Positions 43,154 through 51,716 of a stretch of 54,121 nt of DNA are shown piece after piece. The DNA comes from Sutterella sp. (lineage in GTDB: Bacteria > Pseudomonadota > Gammaproteobacteria > Burkholderiales > Burkholderiaceae_F), in contig JAHHRF010000008.1 in the NCBI GenBank assembly GCA_020025955.1, positions 1-54,121 on the forward strand, read 5' to 3'. The stretch's first letter is position 1, and each line of letters opens with the position of its first letter. A program made the position numbers and the translations under genes. Under the pieces are notes generated by a model. The model searched no databases. It was not told the origin of the DNA and was given only the letters and a program-made list of their open reading frames with translations.

Positions 43154-44479
43154 TTAAACCAATTCGCCGCCTAAGCTATGGGCGTACACATCCGTGATTC
43201 GAACCGTGACCATTTGGTCCACTAAGCTCATATCACCCATGAAGTTGACGATACGGTTGTTGTCGGTACGGGCCATTAACTGACCGTCCCCGCGCTTGGC
43301 AGGGCCCAACACGAGCACACGCTGCTGGGTTCCCAACATCGAGGCACTAATCCCCTGCGCGTGGTCATCAATCGCTTTTTGTAAGCGCTGAAGGCGTTCC
43401 ACCTTGGTGCGATACGGCGTCTCATCGGGGTAGCGTGCAGCAGGGGTGCCTGGACGCGGACTATAGACAAAGGAGAAGCTCGAATCAAAGCCCACGTCTT
43501 CCACGAGCTTCATCGTCTTTTCAAAGTCTTCTTCCGTCTCACCCGGGAACCCGACGATAAAGTCGGTAGCAATCGAAATATCCGGACGCACGGCACGAAG
43601 GCGACGCACGATGGACTTATATTCCAGGGCCGTGTAGCCACGCTTCATGGCGGCTAACACACGGTCAGACCCGGCTTGCACCGGCAAGTGCACGTGGTTC
43701 ACCAACTTGGTGTTACGCCCATAGGCATCAATGATGCGCTGGGAGAATTCACGCGGATGGCTCGTCGTATAGCGAATGCGTTCAATCCCATCGATTTCCG
43801 CGACGTAATCCAACAGAAGCGCAAAGTCGACCGTCTCGCCCGTGGGCGCAGCGCCTCGGTAGGCATTGACGTTCTGACCCAAGAGGGTGATTTCTTTCAC
43901 GCCTTGGTCCGCTAACTGGGCGCACTCTAAGAGCACGTCCACCAACGGGCGCGAGATTTCTTCGCCACGGGTATAAGGCACCACGCAGTACGTGCAGTAC
44001 TTGGAGCACCCTTCCATGATGGAGACAAAGGCGGTTGCGCCTTCTGCCTTGGGCGCGGGCAAATGATCGAACTTTTCAATCTCAGGGAAGCTTACGTCCA
44101 CCTGGGGCTTGCCCGTTTTCTGGCGTTCGGCTAAAAGTTCCGGCAAACGGTGTAAGGTTTGCGGACCAAAGACCACGTCCACTAAGGGGGCGCGCTTTAC
44201 GACATTGGCGCCTTCTTGGCTCGCCACACAGCCCCCGACCGCAATCAAAAGATTGGGGTTGGCGACCTTGAGCTCACGCAAGCGTCCCAAATCCGAAAAG
44301 GTCTTTTCTTGGGCCTTTTCACGAATGGAACAGGTGTTCATGACGATGAGGTCAGCGTCTTGGATTTCGTTCGTTACGACATAACCATCGGAGTCCGCCA
44401 ATAAGTCGGCGATGCGCTTGGTGTCGTAGTCGTTCATTTGGCAGCCAAAGCTGCGAAGGTAGAGTTTTTTCGCTTGCAC
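43154..44479 (-). CDS. miaB: tRNA-2-methylthio-N6-dimethylallyladenosine synthase
   Basis: Radical-SAM methylthiotransferase that makes ms2i6A37 in tRNAs; 441 residues. The N-terminal UPF0004 domain holds the three cluster cysteines (SFGCQMNDYD, NTCSIREKA, GGCVASQEG). The radical-SAM CxxxCxxC is CSKYCTYC near 155, and a TRAM domain ends the protein. The only start in place is GTG at 44479, 83 bases from the CAU tRNA gene. It may be transcribed by readthrough from the tRNA promoter past a weak terminator. Confidence 0.95.
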   Translation of the reverse strand: MQAKKLYLRSFGCQMNDYDTKRIADLLADSDGYVVTNEIQDADLIVMNTCSIREKAQEKTFSDLGRLRELKVANPNLLIAVGGCVASQEGANVVKRAPLVDVVFGPQTLHRLPELLAERQKTGKPQVDVSFPEIEKFDHLPAPKAEGATAFVSIMEGCSKYCTYCVVPYTRGEEISRPLVDVLLECAQLADQGVKEITLLGQNVNAYRGAAPTGETVDFALLLDYVAEIDGIERIRYTTSHPREFSQRIIDAYGRNTKLVNHVHLPVQAGSDRVLAAMKRGYTALEYKSIVRRLRAVRPDISIATDFIVGFPGETEEDFEKTMKLVEDVGFDSSFSFVYSPRPGTPAARYPDETPYRTKVERLQRLQKAIDDHAQGISASMLGTQQRVLVLGPAKRGDGQLMARTDNNRIVNFMGDMSLVDQMVTVRITDVYAHSLGGELV

Positions 44480-44518
44480 GGTTTAGATCCGGTGACGAAG
44501 TTAATGGGGTCAGACACA

Positions 44519-44550
44519 GAAAAGCCTCGAACATCAAGGATGTCGAGGCT
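44519..44550 (-). terminator. Terminator-like hairpin between the tRNA and miaB
   Basis: AGCCTCGA (44523-44530) and TCGAGGCT (44543-44550) form an 8-bp stem extended by CATC/GATG. The minus strand continues with TTTTCTGTG. The short T tract suggests partial termination after the tRNA. Confidence 0.65.
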
Positions 44551-44562
44551 CTCTAAGAATTC

Positions 44563-44639
44563 TGGTGGCGCATCACGGATTCGAACCGCGGACACAAGGA
44601 TTATGATTCCTCTGCTCTAACCGACTGAGCTAATGCGCC
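44563..44639 (-). tRNA. tRNA with CAU anticodon (tRNA-Met elongator or tRNA-Ile2)
   Basis: 77 nt with the full cloverleaf. The acceptor is GGCGCAT/ATGCGCC, the D arm GCTC/GAGC, and the anticodon stem GAGGA/TCCTT with loop ATCATAA. The T arm CGCGG/CCGTG has loop TTCGAAT, and the 3' CCA is encoded. The anticodon is CAT. It is not an initiator, because the first acceptor pair is matched and the three G-C pairs in the anticodon stem are missing. Elongator Met is the more usual reading. Lysidine-modified Ile2 shares the anticodon and cannot be excluded by eye. Confidence 0.95.
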
Positions 44640-44650
44640 GTAGGAGATGA

Positions 44651-44679
44651 ATTATGCAGACAATCCCCGATGTTGTCAA
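44651..44679 (-). promoter_or_regulatory. Sigma70 promoter of the CAU tRNA
   Basis: On the minus strand a perfect TTGACA (44679-44674) is separated by exactly 17 bases from CATAAT (44656-44651, 5 of 6 to consensus). The start point would fall a few bases before the tRNA 5' end at 44639. This is the best-scoring -35 I found in the window, as expected for a stable-RNA gene. Confidence 0.88.
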
Positions 44680-44711
44680 ATGGCTGTTACAAATTTTTAC
44701 ATTTGTCGATT

Positions 44712-45548
44712 TTAGGGCATTTCTCGAAGCATCCAGAAGTGATCCGTGGGTCCGTGACCCGACCCCACCGAGAGGTCGTCCGCGGCCTCAATCGCCTTGG
44801 TGAGATAGTCTTTAGCACGTCCCACCGCGACGTCCACGCGCGGACTTTGCGGTAAATAGGCCGCCAGGGCAGAACTAAAGGTGCACCCCGTCCCGTGCGT
44901 ATTCTTCGTATGAATGCGCGGGGCTTCGTAGACAAAGACCTCGTTTTCAGTCACTAAGAGGTCAGGCGCCTCGTCGCTTACTAAGTGGCCGCCCTTCATG
45001 AGGACGGCGGCACCCGGCTTCATGTAAAGGAGCAAGGCTTTCCCCACCGCTTCCATTTCTTCGCGGGTTTCGATGGGTTCATCGCGCCCGAGAAGGACTT
45101 GGGCTTCGGGTAAATTCGGCGTGAGCACGTCCGCTTGAGGCAGTAGCACCTCGATTAAGGCACTCACGGCGTCCGCCTCCAGCAATCGGTCGCCACTTTT
45201 TGCGACCATCACCGGATCGAGCACAATCCACTTGGGGGCGCGCTCCGTGAGCACTGCCCCTACCGTTTCAATGAGTTCACGCGTCCCGAGCATCCCAATC
45301 TTGACGGCGTCGACCTCAACGTCATCAAAGAGCGTGTCCAACTGCGCTCGCACAAAGGCGCAGTCCACGGGCAACACCCCCGTCACGGCTTGGGTGTTCT
45401 GCGCGGTTAAGGCGGTGACCACCCCACCCGCATACGCTCCACAGGCGCTGATTGCTTTAACGTCCGCTAAAACGCCAGCGCCCCCAGAGGGGTCCACCCC
45501 AGCAATGCTTACGACGTTGGGAATTCGCGTTTTTGTCCCGTTTTCCAT
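44712..45548 (-). CDS. thiD: Hydroxymethylpyrimidine/phosphomethylpyrimidine kinase
   Basis: Ribokinase-fold enzyme that phosphorylates HMP and HMP-P in thiamine synthesis; 278 residues. It has VVSIAGVDPSGGAGVLADVK at the start and ends its core with the ATP/anion hole THGTGCTFSSALAAYL. GGAGG sits 5 bases before the ATG, so the start is firm even though it lies 40 bases inside the end of waaA. No other thi genes are near. Confidence 0.94.
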   Translation of the reverse strand: MENGTKTRIPNVVSIAGVDPSGGAGVLADVKAISACGAYAGGVVTALTAQNTQAVTGVLPVDCAFVRAQLDTLFDDVEVDAVKIGMLGTRELIETVGAVLTERAPKWIVLDPVMVAKSGDRLLEADAVSALIEVLLPQADVLTPNLPEAQVLLGRDEPIETREEMEAVGKALLLYMKPGAAVLMKGGHLVSDEAPDLLVTENEVFVYEAPRIHTKNTHGTGCTFSSALAAYLPQSPRVDVAVGRAKDYLTKAIEAADDLSVGSGHGPTDHFWMLREMP

Positions 45549-46822
45549 AAAGCCTCCAAGGTTTCCATAATGCGTGCGGTGGCACCACGGTAAGCGCTCG
45601 AAAAGGCGACGGCCTTGTCGCTCGCTTCGGCACAGGTCTCGGGCGACGTATGCCAGGCGAGTAACGCCTTCATGGCGTCTTCCGGGTTGGCGACGCGCTG
45701 CATGGCGCCCGCTTCCACCCCGTCTGCAATGATTTGCTCGAAGTTAAAGGTCGACGGCCCCACAATCACGGGCGAGCCCGCCATCGCGGGTTCAATCACG
45801 TTTTGCGAGCCATAGGGGCCAAAGCTTCCGCCCATGACAACCTGATCGCTCAGCGCACAGTAGAAACTCATTTCGCCCATGCTGTCGCCCAACAGCACGT
45901 CGGTGTCGTTGGTGACCGCTTGCGCTTCGGTAATCTCGCTACGACGCACCACCGAGAGACCCGTCTCTTTTAATAGGGTAGCGACTTCATCAAAGCGCTC
46001 GGGATGGCGGGGCACCACTAAGAAAAGGGGATTGCCCAACTGCGCCTTATAGGCTTTGATTAACGGGGCAAACATCGCCTCTTCCCCCGCACGGGTCGAC
46101 GCGAAGAGCACCACGGGACGCGTCCAGAGGGCTTTCCAGGTTTGCGCGGCGGCATACTGCGAGCGGTTCGGCGTAATGTCGAACTTCAAGCTCCCCGTCA
46201 CGGTGATGTTTTGTCCGCCCAATTGTTCTAAGCGCGCTTTATCCGCTTCGCTTTGCGCGAGGATGGCAGAAAATTGCGCAAAGGCAGGACGCAGCACATC
46301 AATAAAGCGGTTCGCCTTTTGCAAGCTCTTTTCGCTTTCTCGAGCGTTCGCTAAAACCATGGGCACGCCCACGCGACCAGCTTCACGCATCACGTTGGGC
46401 CAGACTTCCGTTTCCATAATGACGCCCAAATTGGGACGCGTCTGACGGAAGAATTTCTCTACGGCGTACGGCGCGTCATAAGGCAAGTAGCACTGATGGA
46501 TGCGACCGGGCGACAACTTCACTAAAGCGGCCCCCGCTTCACGACCCGTCGGGGTCATGTGCGTGAGCAAAATATCGGCATCGGGCCAGCGCTCCAGCAT
46601 GGCGCTCACCAAGGGTTTGGCCGCATGGGTTTCGCCCACCGACACCGCATGAATCCACACACGGGGCTTATCGGTTTTACGCGGGAACGGCGCCCACGCG
46701 AAACGCTCATTCCAGAAACGTCGGTAGGCTGGCTGACGGCGCGAACGCCACATCAAATAAAAGCTCGCCAAGGGCAAAGCCACCACGCTCACAGCGCGGT
46801 ACATAGCAGGAGTAAAACGCAC
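45509..46822 (-). CDS. waaA: 3-deoxy-D-manno-octulosonic acid transferase (Kdo transferase)
   Basis: Inner-membrane-anchored GT-B glycosyltransferase that adds Kdo to lipid IVA; 437 residues. The N-terminal hydrophobic segment YRAVSVVALPLASFYLMW (about 8-25) anchors it. VWIHAVSVGETHAAKPLVSA and YLPYDAPYAVEKFFRQTRPN are family signatures, and GGSFGPYGSQNVIEPAMAG is the nucleotide-sugar site. The start is GTG at 46822 with AGGA upstream; an ATG 18 bases further in lacks a ribosome site. It follows waaC by 12 bases. Confidence 0.94.
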   Translation of the reverse strand: MRFTPAMYRAVSVVALPLASFYLMWRSRRQPAYRRFWNERFAWAPFPRKTDKPRVWIHAVSVGETHAAKPLVSAMLERWPDADILLTHMTPTGREAGAALVKLSPGRIHQCYLPYDAPYAVEKFFRQTRPNLGVIMETEVWPNVMREAGRVGVPMVLANARESEKSLQKANRFIDVLRPAFAQFSAILAQSEADKARLEQLGGQNITVTGSLKFDITPNRSQYAAAQTWKALWTRPVVLFASTRAGEEAMFAPLIKAYKAQLGNPLFLVVPRHPERFDEVATLLKETGLSVVRRSEITEAQAVTNDTDVLLGDSMGEMSFYCALSDQVVMGGSFGPYGSQNVIEPAMAGSPVIVGPSTFNFEQIIADGVEAGAMQRVANPEDAMKALLAWHTSPETCAEASDKAVAFSSAYRGATARIMETLEALWKTGQKREFPTS

Positions 46823-46834
46823 AACCTATCCTTT

Positions 46835-47785
46835 TCAAGCGGGTAAAACGTCGGTGACGGCTTGCCAAACGGCTTCAACCGACGGGGTTTCGCCCAAACT
46901 CTTGACAGGGCCTTCCCCCACCAAACTTAAGCGATCAATGGGCGTGGAGACAAAAATCCCCACCGAGGGGCGACCTAAGGCCGCCGCCATGTGCGTGAGC
47001 CCCGTATCTACCCCGATGGCCACGTCGGCCATCGAAATTAACGCAGCGGTTTTCAAAAGGGTATCGCGCGGTGCCACGATGGCCTCGGGGATGGTCGCGG
47101 CGATCCGTTCAACGCGTGCCTTTTCCGTGGCATTACCCCAGAAAAAGACCGAACGACGACCCGTTTCTAAGAGTTTTAACCCTAATTGCGTCCAGTTCGT
47201 TTCCGACCAGAGTTTCGTATCGCGACTGGTGTTGACACAAAGCGCCGCAAAGGGCCCCTTCACGTCCACAGACGGCGTCGCACTACTACGAAGCCCGTAG
47301 CGCGCCACACTCGTATCAATGGTGTAACCCAAGGTGGCCGCGGCAGCCATGCGGTAGCGAAGCACCGCGGGGATGGACGCAGGCAGATTTAAGCCCTTCG
47401 TGTAAAAGAGCGCGGCTAAACGCTCTTTGGCGGCCGCGGCCGTATAGCCCACGGTTTCTTTGCCACGTGCCCAGGAGGCTAACAGGCCACTGCGGGCCAA
47501 GCCTTGAATGTCGAGCACGACGTCATAGTGTTCGTTACGCAGATCCGCCTTTAAGCGCGCCACCTCTTCACGGGTGGAGCGAGCAAAGAGGGCTTTACGC
47601 CAACGACGAAACGCGCACGTTTTCACTTCGTCCACACAGGGCGACAAGCGCGCAATGTCGGCAAAGCTTTCTTCAGCGACCCAGTGAATCACCGCGTCAG
47701 GCATGGCCTGGCGCAAGTCATACGCCACCGGAAGCGCATGAAGAATGTCCCCCATGGAGGACGTTTTAACAATCAAAATTTTCAT
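46835..47785 (-). CDS. waaC: ADP-heptose--LPS heptosyltransferase I
   Basis: GT-B (GT9) enzyme that adds the first heptose to Kdo2-lipid A; 316 residues. It begins MKILIVKTSSMGDILHALPV, the classic WaaC N-terminus, with DVVLDIQGLARSGLLASWA near 92. ADVAIGVDTGLTHMAAALGR forms the donor site near 255. It uses the ADP-heptose made by the hldA-hldD-gmhB-hldC genes at 50772-53809. It starts 18 bases after pgi, so pgm-pgi-waaC-waaA-thiD look like one transcription unit. Confidence 0.94.
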   Translation of the reverse strand: MKILIVKTSSMGDILHALPVAYDLRQAMPDAVIHWVAEESFADIARLSPCVDEVKTCAFRRWRKALFARSTREEVARLKADLRNEHYDVVLDIQGLARSGLLASWARGKETVGYTAAAAKERLAALFYTKGLNLPASIPAVLRYRMAAAATLGYTIDTSVARYGLRSSATPSVDVKGPFAALCVNTSRDTKLWSETNWTQLGLKLLETGRRSVFFWGNATEKARVERIAATIPEAIVAPRDTLLKTAALISMADVAIGVDTGLTHMAAALGRPSVGIFVSTPIDRLSLVGEGPVKSLGETPSVEAVWQAVTDVLPA

Positions 47786-47803
47786 GAACTCAACGTCAAT
47801 TCA

Positions 47804-49207
47804 TTACGGGGTAGACGTTCCAGCCTCTAAGGCCAAACTCAACTTCTTACCCAATTCAACGCCCGGCTGATCGAAGGGGTTGAGCCCATAGAGGGAGCCC
47901 AACATCGTGGTCTTATGCTCATAGAGCGCCATCAAGGACCCAAGACGCGCCGGCGTCAACGCATCGACCGCCAAGGTCGAGAGCGCATTAAAGTATTTGT
48001 CATCGGTTTCGCGGCTCACTAACGCTTCGGACTGCGCACGCGCATTAGCTAAGAGCACACGATAGTGTTCGGCAAAACGATGCCCAGGGGTTTCGCTCCA
48101 AACGATATCAATGCTGGAGCGGGCTGTGCCTTCGCGTAACCACTGGAAGAAACTATGCTGGGCTTCATTGCCGTGCGCCCCCCAGACGGATTGCCCCGTG
48201 GGAACGCCTTCAAAGCCCTTCGCGGTTTTACCCAGGCTTTCCATTTCTAACTGTTGAAGCCAGGGCACCATTTGCACAAGGCGCTCATCATACGTCAAAA
48301 GACAGTGCGAGCTCATCCCCCAGTGCGTGGAATTCCAGTACGCCAAGAGCGCTAAATGCAAGGGCAAATTCTCTTCAGGCTTGGCTTCCAAGGTGTGACG
48401 GTCCATCATCTCGGCGCCACTTAAGAGCTGAAGGAATTTGTCACTCCCTAACGCAATGGCTAAGGGAAGCCCCGTTGCGCCCCATAACGAGAAGCGGCCG
48501 CCCACCCAATCCCAACTGCGGAAAAGGTTTTCTTGAGGCAGGCAAAGAATGCTTGGCGCCTGGTCATTGGCAGAGGCCATCACCATGTGATGACGGCGAT
48601 CCGGCCCCACAATCCCCGCGTCCAAGAACCACTGGTCGATGGCGCCAGCGTTCACCTGCGTCTCGCGCGTCGTAAAGCTCTTCGAGCTCACCACCGCCAA
48701 GGTGGTCGTGGGGTCGCACTGCGACAAGATTCGATCTAACTGAATCCCATCACAGGCCGCCAAAAAGTGAAGGCGAATGGAAGGGTTGGGCGATCGCAAG
48801 GCGTTGTAAACGGTACGAAGGCCCACGTCGCTCCCGCCAATCCCGATGTTGATCACATCGGTAATCTTGTGCCCACGGCACCCCGTACGACGTCCCGAGC
48901 GGATGTCGTCGGCAAAGGCTAAGAAGCGTTCGCGCTCGGACAAGACCGAGGTGTACTCGGGGACCTTCTTGGAGTGCGCACGAAGCGACGTGTGAAGCGC
49001 GCGACGCCCTTCACTTTCGTTGACGACGGCCCCCTTCATCATGCGTTGTTGCGCCCCTAAGACGTCTTTGATGTTCGCCAGGGCCAATAACCCTTCGTAG
49101 TCCGACGCCGTTAAGCGCTGGCGCCCGAGATCTAATTCAATCCCGCAAGCCTTGATGGTGGTCTTTAACCCCGCATCACGGAAAAAGGGAGGATGTTTCG
49201 TTTCCAT
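47804..49207 (-). CDS. pgi: Glucose-6-phosphate isomerase
   Basis: Interconverts glucose-6-P and fructose-6-P; 467 residues from the ATG at 49207, shorter than the usual 540-550. The longer upstream frame runs through pgm and is not real. Motifs kept are DVINIGIGGSDVGLRTV, VVSSKSFTTRETQVNAG, WDWVGGRFSLWGATGLPLAI, and the C-terminal ALYEHKTTMLGSLYGLNPFD with the catalytic lysine. The usual G-T-N-x-Q-H motif reads GNEAQHSFF. The enzyme is probably active but divergent. It begins 14 bases after pgm. Confidence 0.9.
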   Translation of the reverse strand: METKHPPFFRDAGLKTTIKACGIELDLGRQRLTASDYEGLLALANIKDVLGAQQRMMKGAVVNESEGRRALHTSLRAHSKKVPEYTSVLSERERFLAFADDIRSGRRTGCRGHKITDVINIGIGGSDVGLRTVYNALRSPNPSIRLHFLAACDGIQLDRILSQCDPTTTLAVVSSKSFTTRETQVNAGAIDQWFLDAGIVGPDRRHHMVMASANDQAPSILCLPQENLFRSWDWVGGRFSLWGATGLPLAIALGSDKFLQLLSGAEMMDRHTLEAKPEENLPLHLALLAYWNSTHWGMSSHCLLTYDERLVQMVPWLQQLEMESLGKTAKGFEGVPTGQSVWGAHGNEAQHSFFQWLREGTARSSIDIVWSETPGHRFAEHYRVLLANARAQSEALVSRETDDKYFNALSTLAVDALTPARLGSLMALYEHKTTMLGSLYGLNPFDQPGVELGKKLSLALEAGTSTP

Positions 49208-49221
49208 ACGTGAGCCTACTC

Positions 49222-50601
49222 TTAGAAAGGCAAATCTAAATTGGGTTCCACCGCGCGCAAGGCGGCAGCAAAGTCGTGACCAATGCGCTTGAGCCCGTCC
49301 GGGGTATCGGCTTCTAAGCGAAGCACCAACACGGGCGTCGTGTTCGACGCGCGCGCCAAGGCAAAGCCGTCCGCCCACTCGACGCGTACGCCGTCAATCG
49401 TGATGACATCGGTGGCGCCAGCAAACTCGGTGGTGCGCAAAGCCTCCAAGAAACGACGGCAACGCTCTGGCGTCACAGGAATCTGAAGTTCCGGCGTACT
49501 CACGGCATTGGGCAGAGCTTCGAGTTCCGCGGACGGATCGTCCGTCGCAGACAAGAGTTCCAACAAGCGAACCCCTGCATAGAGCCCATCATCGAACCCG
49601 AACCAGCGTTCGTCATTAAAGAAGATGTGACCGGACATTTCGCCCGCCAACGGCGCCTGGGTTTCACGAAGGACTTTTTTCACTAAGGAGTGACCCGTGG
49701 CACTGATTACGGGTTGGCCGCCGTGGTTGGCCACGTCTTCAGCCAAACGGCGCGAGCACTTCACGTCGTAGACAATCTGAGCGCCCGGGTGCTGGGCCAA
49801 AATCCCACGCGCAAAGAGCATGAGCTGACGATCGGGGAAAATCACTTCGCCCGAACGCGTGACCACGCCTAAGCGGTCCCCGTCGCCGTCAAAGGCTAAG
49901 CCCACTTCGAGGTTTTGTTCACGCACAACGCGCTTCAAGTCTTCCAAGTTCGCGGGCTTACTGGGATCGGGGTGGTGGTTCGGGAAGGTCCCGTCAATGT
50001 CAGTAAAGAGCGGGGTGACGGTGCAACCTAAACGCTCAAAGAGTTCCACCGCGGTGGGGCCGGCAACGCCGTTCCCAGCATCCAAGGCAATCGCCATGGG
50101 GCGCTTTAAGGTCGTTTCCGACAAAATCTTCGACAAATAGTGGGGAACCACATTTTCTTCACGGCGCGTGCCAGGCACTTCAGCGGGGGTCCAATCTCCC
50201 GACTCAATCGCTTCGCGGATCGCCTGGATGGTTTCGCCCGAGAGCGTCACCCCATCGATCATCATTTTGAGCCCGTTATAGTCCGGCGGATTGTGCGAGC
50301 CCGTCACCGCAACGCCACTACCCGTTTCAAAGAAGTGGGTAGCGAAATAGAGCACCGGGGTGGGCACTTGACCGACGTCGATCACATCGCACCCGCTTTC
50401 CATAATCCCTTGGCTCAACGCCTCGACAAAGGCCGGCCCCGACAGACGACCATCGCGACCTACGCAAAGTGCCGTGCGCCCTTTTTGTTTTGTCCAAGCG
50501 CCCAGAATGCGCCCAACGGCGCGCACGGTTTCGTCGGTGAGGGTCTTGCCCACAATCCCGCGAATGTCATAGGCCTTGAAAATGCTGGCGTCGACTGCCA
50601 T
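49222..50601 (-). CDS. Phosphomannomutase/phosphoglucomutase
   Basis: Alpha-D-phosphohexomutase of the AlgC/ManB type; 459 residues from the ATG at 50601, which has GGAG 8 bases upstream. The phospho-serine loop is VAVTGSHNPPDYNGLKMM near 103, the metal loop is LAFDGDGDRLGVV near 242, and the sugar-binding loop is GEMSGHIFF near 325. A C-terminal phosphate-binding domain is present. It supplies mannose-1-P or glucose-1-P for surface sugars. With pgi beside it, it links glycolysis to LPS. Divergent from hldA. Confidence 0.93.
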   Translation of the reverse strand: MAVDASIFKAYDIRGIVGKTLTDETVRAVGRILGAWTKQKGRTALCVGRDGRLSGPAFVEALSQGIMESGCDVIDVGQVPTPVLYFATHFFETGSGVAVTGSHNPPDYNGLKMMIDGVTLSGETIQAIREAIESGDWTPAEVPGTRREENVVPHYLSKILSETTLKRPMAIALDAGNGVAGPTAVELFERLGCTVTPLFTDIDGTFPNHHPDPSKPANLEDLKRVVREQNLEVGLAFDGDGDRLGVVTRSGEVIFPDRQLMLFARGILAQHPGAQIVYDVKCSRRLAEDVANHGGQPVISATGHSLVKKVLRETQAPLAGEMSGHIFFNDERWFGFDDGLYAGVRLLELLSATDDPSAELEALPNAVSTPELQIPVTPERCRRFLEALRTTEFAGATDVITIDGVRVEWADGFALARASNTTPVLVLRLEADTPDGLKRIGHDFAAALRAVEPNLDLPF

Positions 50602-50771
50602 GAGTTTGCTCCGTGAAAAAATCATTAACCCCATATTTTAGCCAATTCACTTCCCTTCTCGCGCACATTTCCCTGCCATCTTCCCCGCTTTTCCAAGACG
50701 ATACGCACCAATACGGGTAAAATCACCCCAAACTATTTATTTCATCGACTTCCTTTCGCCTACCGCGAACC

Positions 50772-51698
50772 ATGAATATTGAAACCTTAAAGAATGCCCG
50801 CGTCCTCATTGCGGGGGACGCCATGCTGGATCGTTATTGGTTTGGCGATGCTGAACGAATTTCTCCGGAAGCGCCTGTACCCGTTGTGCGCGTAGCCCGT
50901 TGCGAAGAACGCCTCGGGGGCGCTGCCAACGTCGCCTTGAATGTGGCGAGCTTAGGGGCCGAAGCGACCTTCCTCTCTGTGGTCGGTAACGACGAAGCCG
51001 GCCGCCATATTGAAACCTTGGCGAAAAATGCCGGGATTCGCCCCGAATTAGAATTTGACCCCCGTTTGCCCACCACGGTGAAATTGCGTGTGGTGGCACG
51101 TCAACAGCAAATGCTTCGCTGTGACTTTGAAGCGGTGCCCGATGCGGAACTCCTTCACAAGAACCTCTCGCGCTTCCCTGAGCTCTTAGCTCAAACGAAC
51201 GCCTTGGTGCTCTCCGACTACGGTAAAGGGGGGTTGAGCCACATCATCGACATGATTCGACTCGGTAAAGAAAGTGGCACGCCCGTCTTAATTGACCCCA
51301 AGGGCGATGACTACACGCGCTACCGTGGGGCAACGCTCCTCACCCCGAACCGCTCCGAACTCCAGCAGGTCGTGGGTCGTTGGCACTCCGAAGAAGATTT
51401 GATTGAGCGCGCGCAGAACCTGCGCCGTGAGCTCGATCTCACCTACTTACTCTTAACCCGTAGTGAAGAAGGGATGACCCTTTTCAAAGACGACGGGCAA
51501 TTTAACGTCCCGGCACAAGCCCGTGAAGTCTATGACGTCTCGGGGGCGGGGGACACCGTGATTGCGGTTTTAGCCACGATGTTGGCCACGGGTGCTGATA
51601 TTGAAGAAGCGGTCCTCACCGCCAACCGCGCCGGCGGCATTGTTGTCGGCAAGCTCGGTACCGCCACGCTCACCTTTGATGAGCTCTTTCACGCTTAA
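50772..51698 (+). CDS. hldA: D-glycero-beta-D-manno-heptose-7-phosphate kinase
   Basis: Ribokinase-fold enzyme equal to the N-terminal half of HldE (RfaE domain I); 308 residues. It starts LIAGDAMLDRYWFGDAERIS, with RLGGAANVALNVASLGAEA as substrate site and VYDVSGAGDTVIAVLATML as the anion hole with catalytic Asp. It forms heptose-1,7-bisphosphate. The adenylyltransferase half is a separate gene, hldC. No Shine-Dalgarno is evident. The 170-base gap upstream is shared with pgm. First gene of the ADP-heptose operon. Confidence 0.95.
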   Translation: MNIETLKNARVLIAGDAMLDRYWFGDAERISPEAPVPVVRVARCEERLGGAANVALNVASLGAEATFLSVVGNDEAGRHIETLAKNAGIRPELEFDPRLPTTVKLRVVARQQQMLRCDFEAVPDAELLHKNLSRFPELLAQTNALVLSDYGKGGLSHIIDMIRLGKESGTPVLIDPKGDDYTRYRGATLLTPNRSELQQVVGRWHSEEDLIERAQNLRRELDLTYLLLTRSEEGMTLFKDDGQFNVPAQAREVYDVSGAGDTVIAVLATMLATGADIEEAVLTANRAGGIVVGKLGTATLTFDELFHA

Positions 51699-51716
51699 TT
51701 TTTAGGAACCCTACTC

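Noticed and set aside
49208..49378. N-terminal extension of pgi into pgm
   Set aside because: The extra residues are cysteine/arginine-rich shadow of pgm, and a normal start METKHPPFF lies at 49207.
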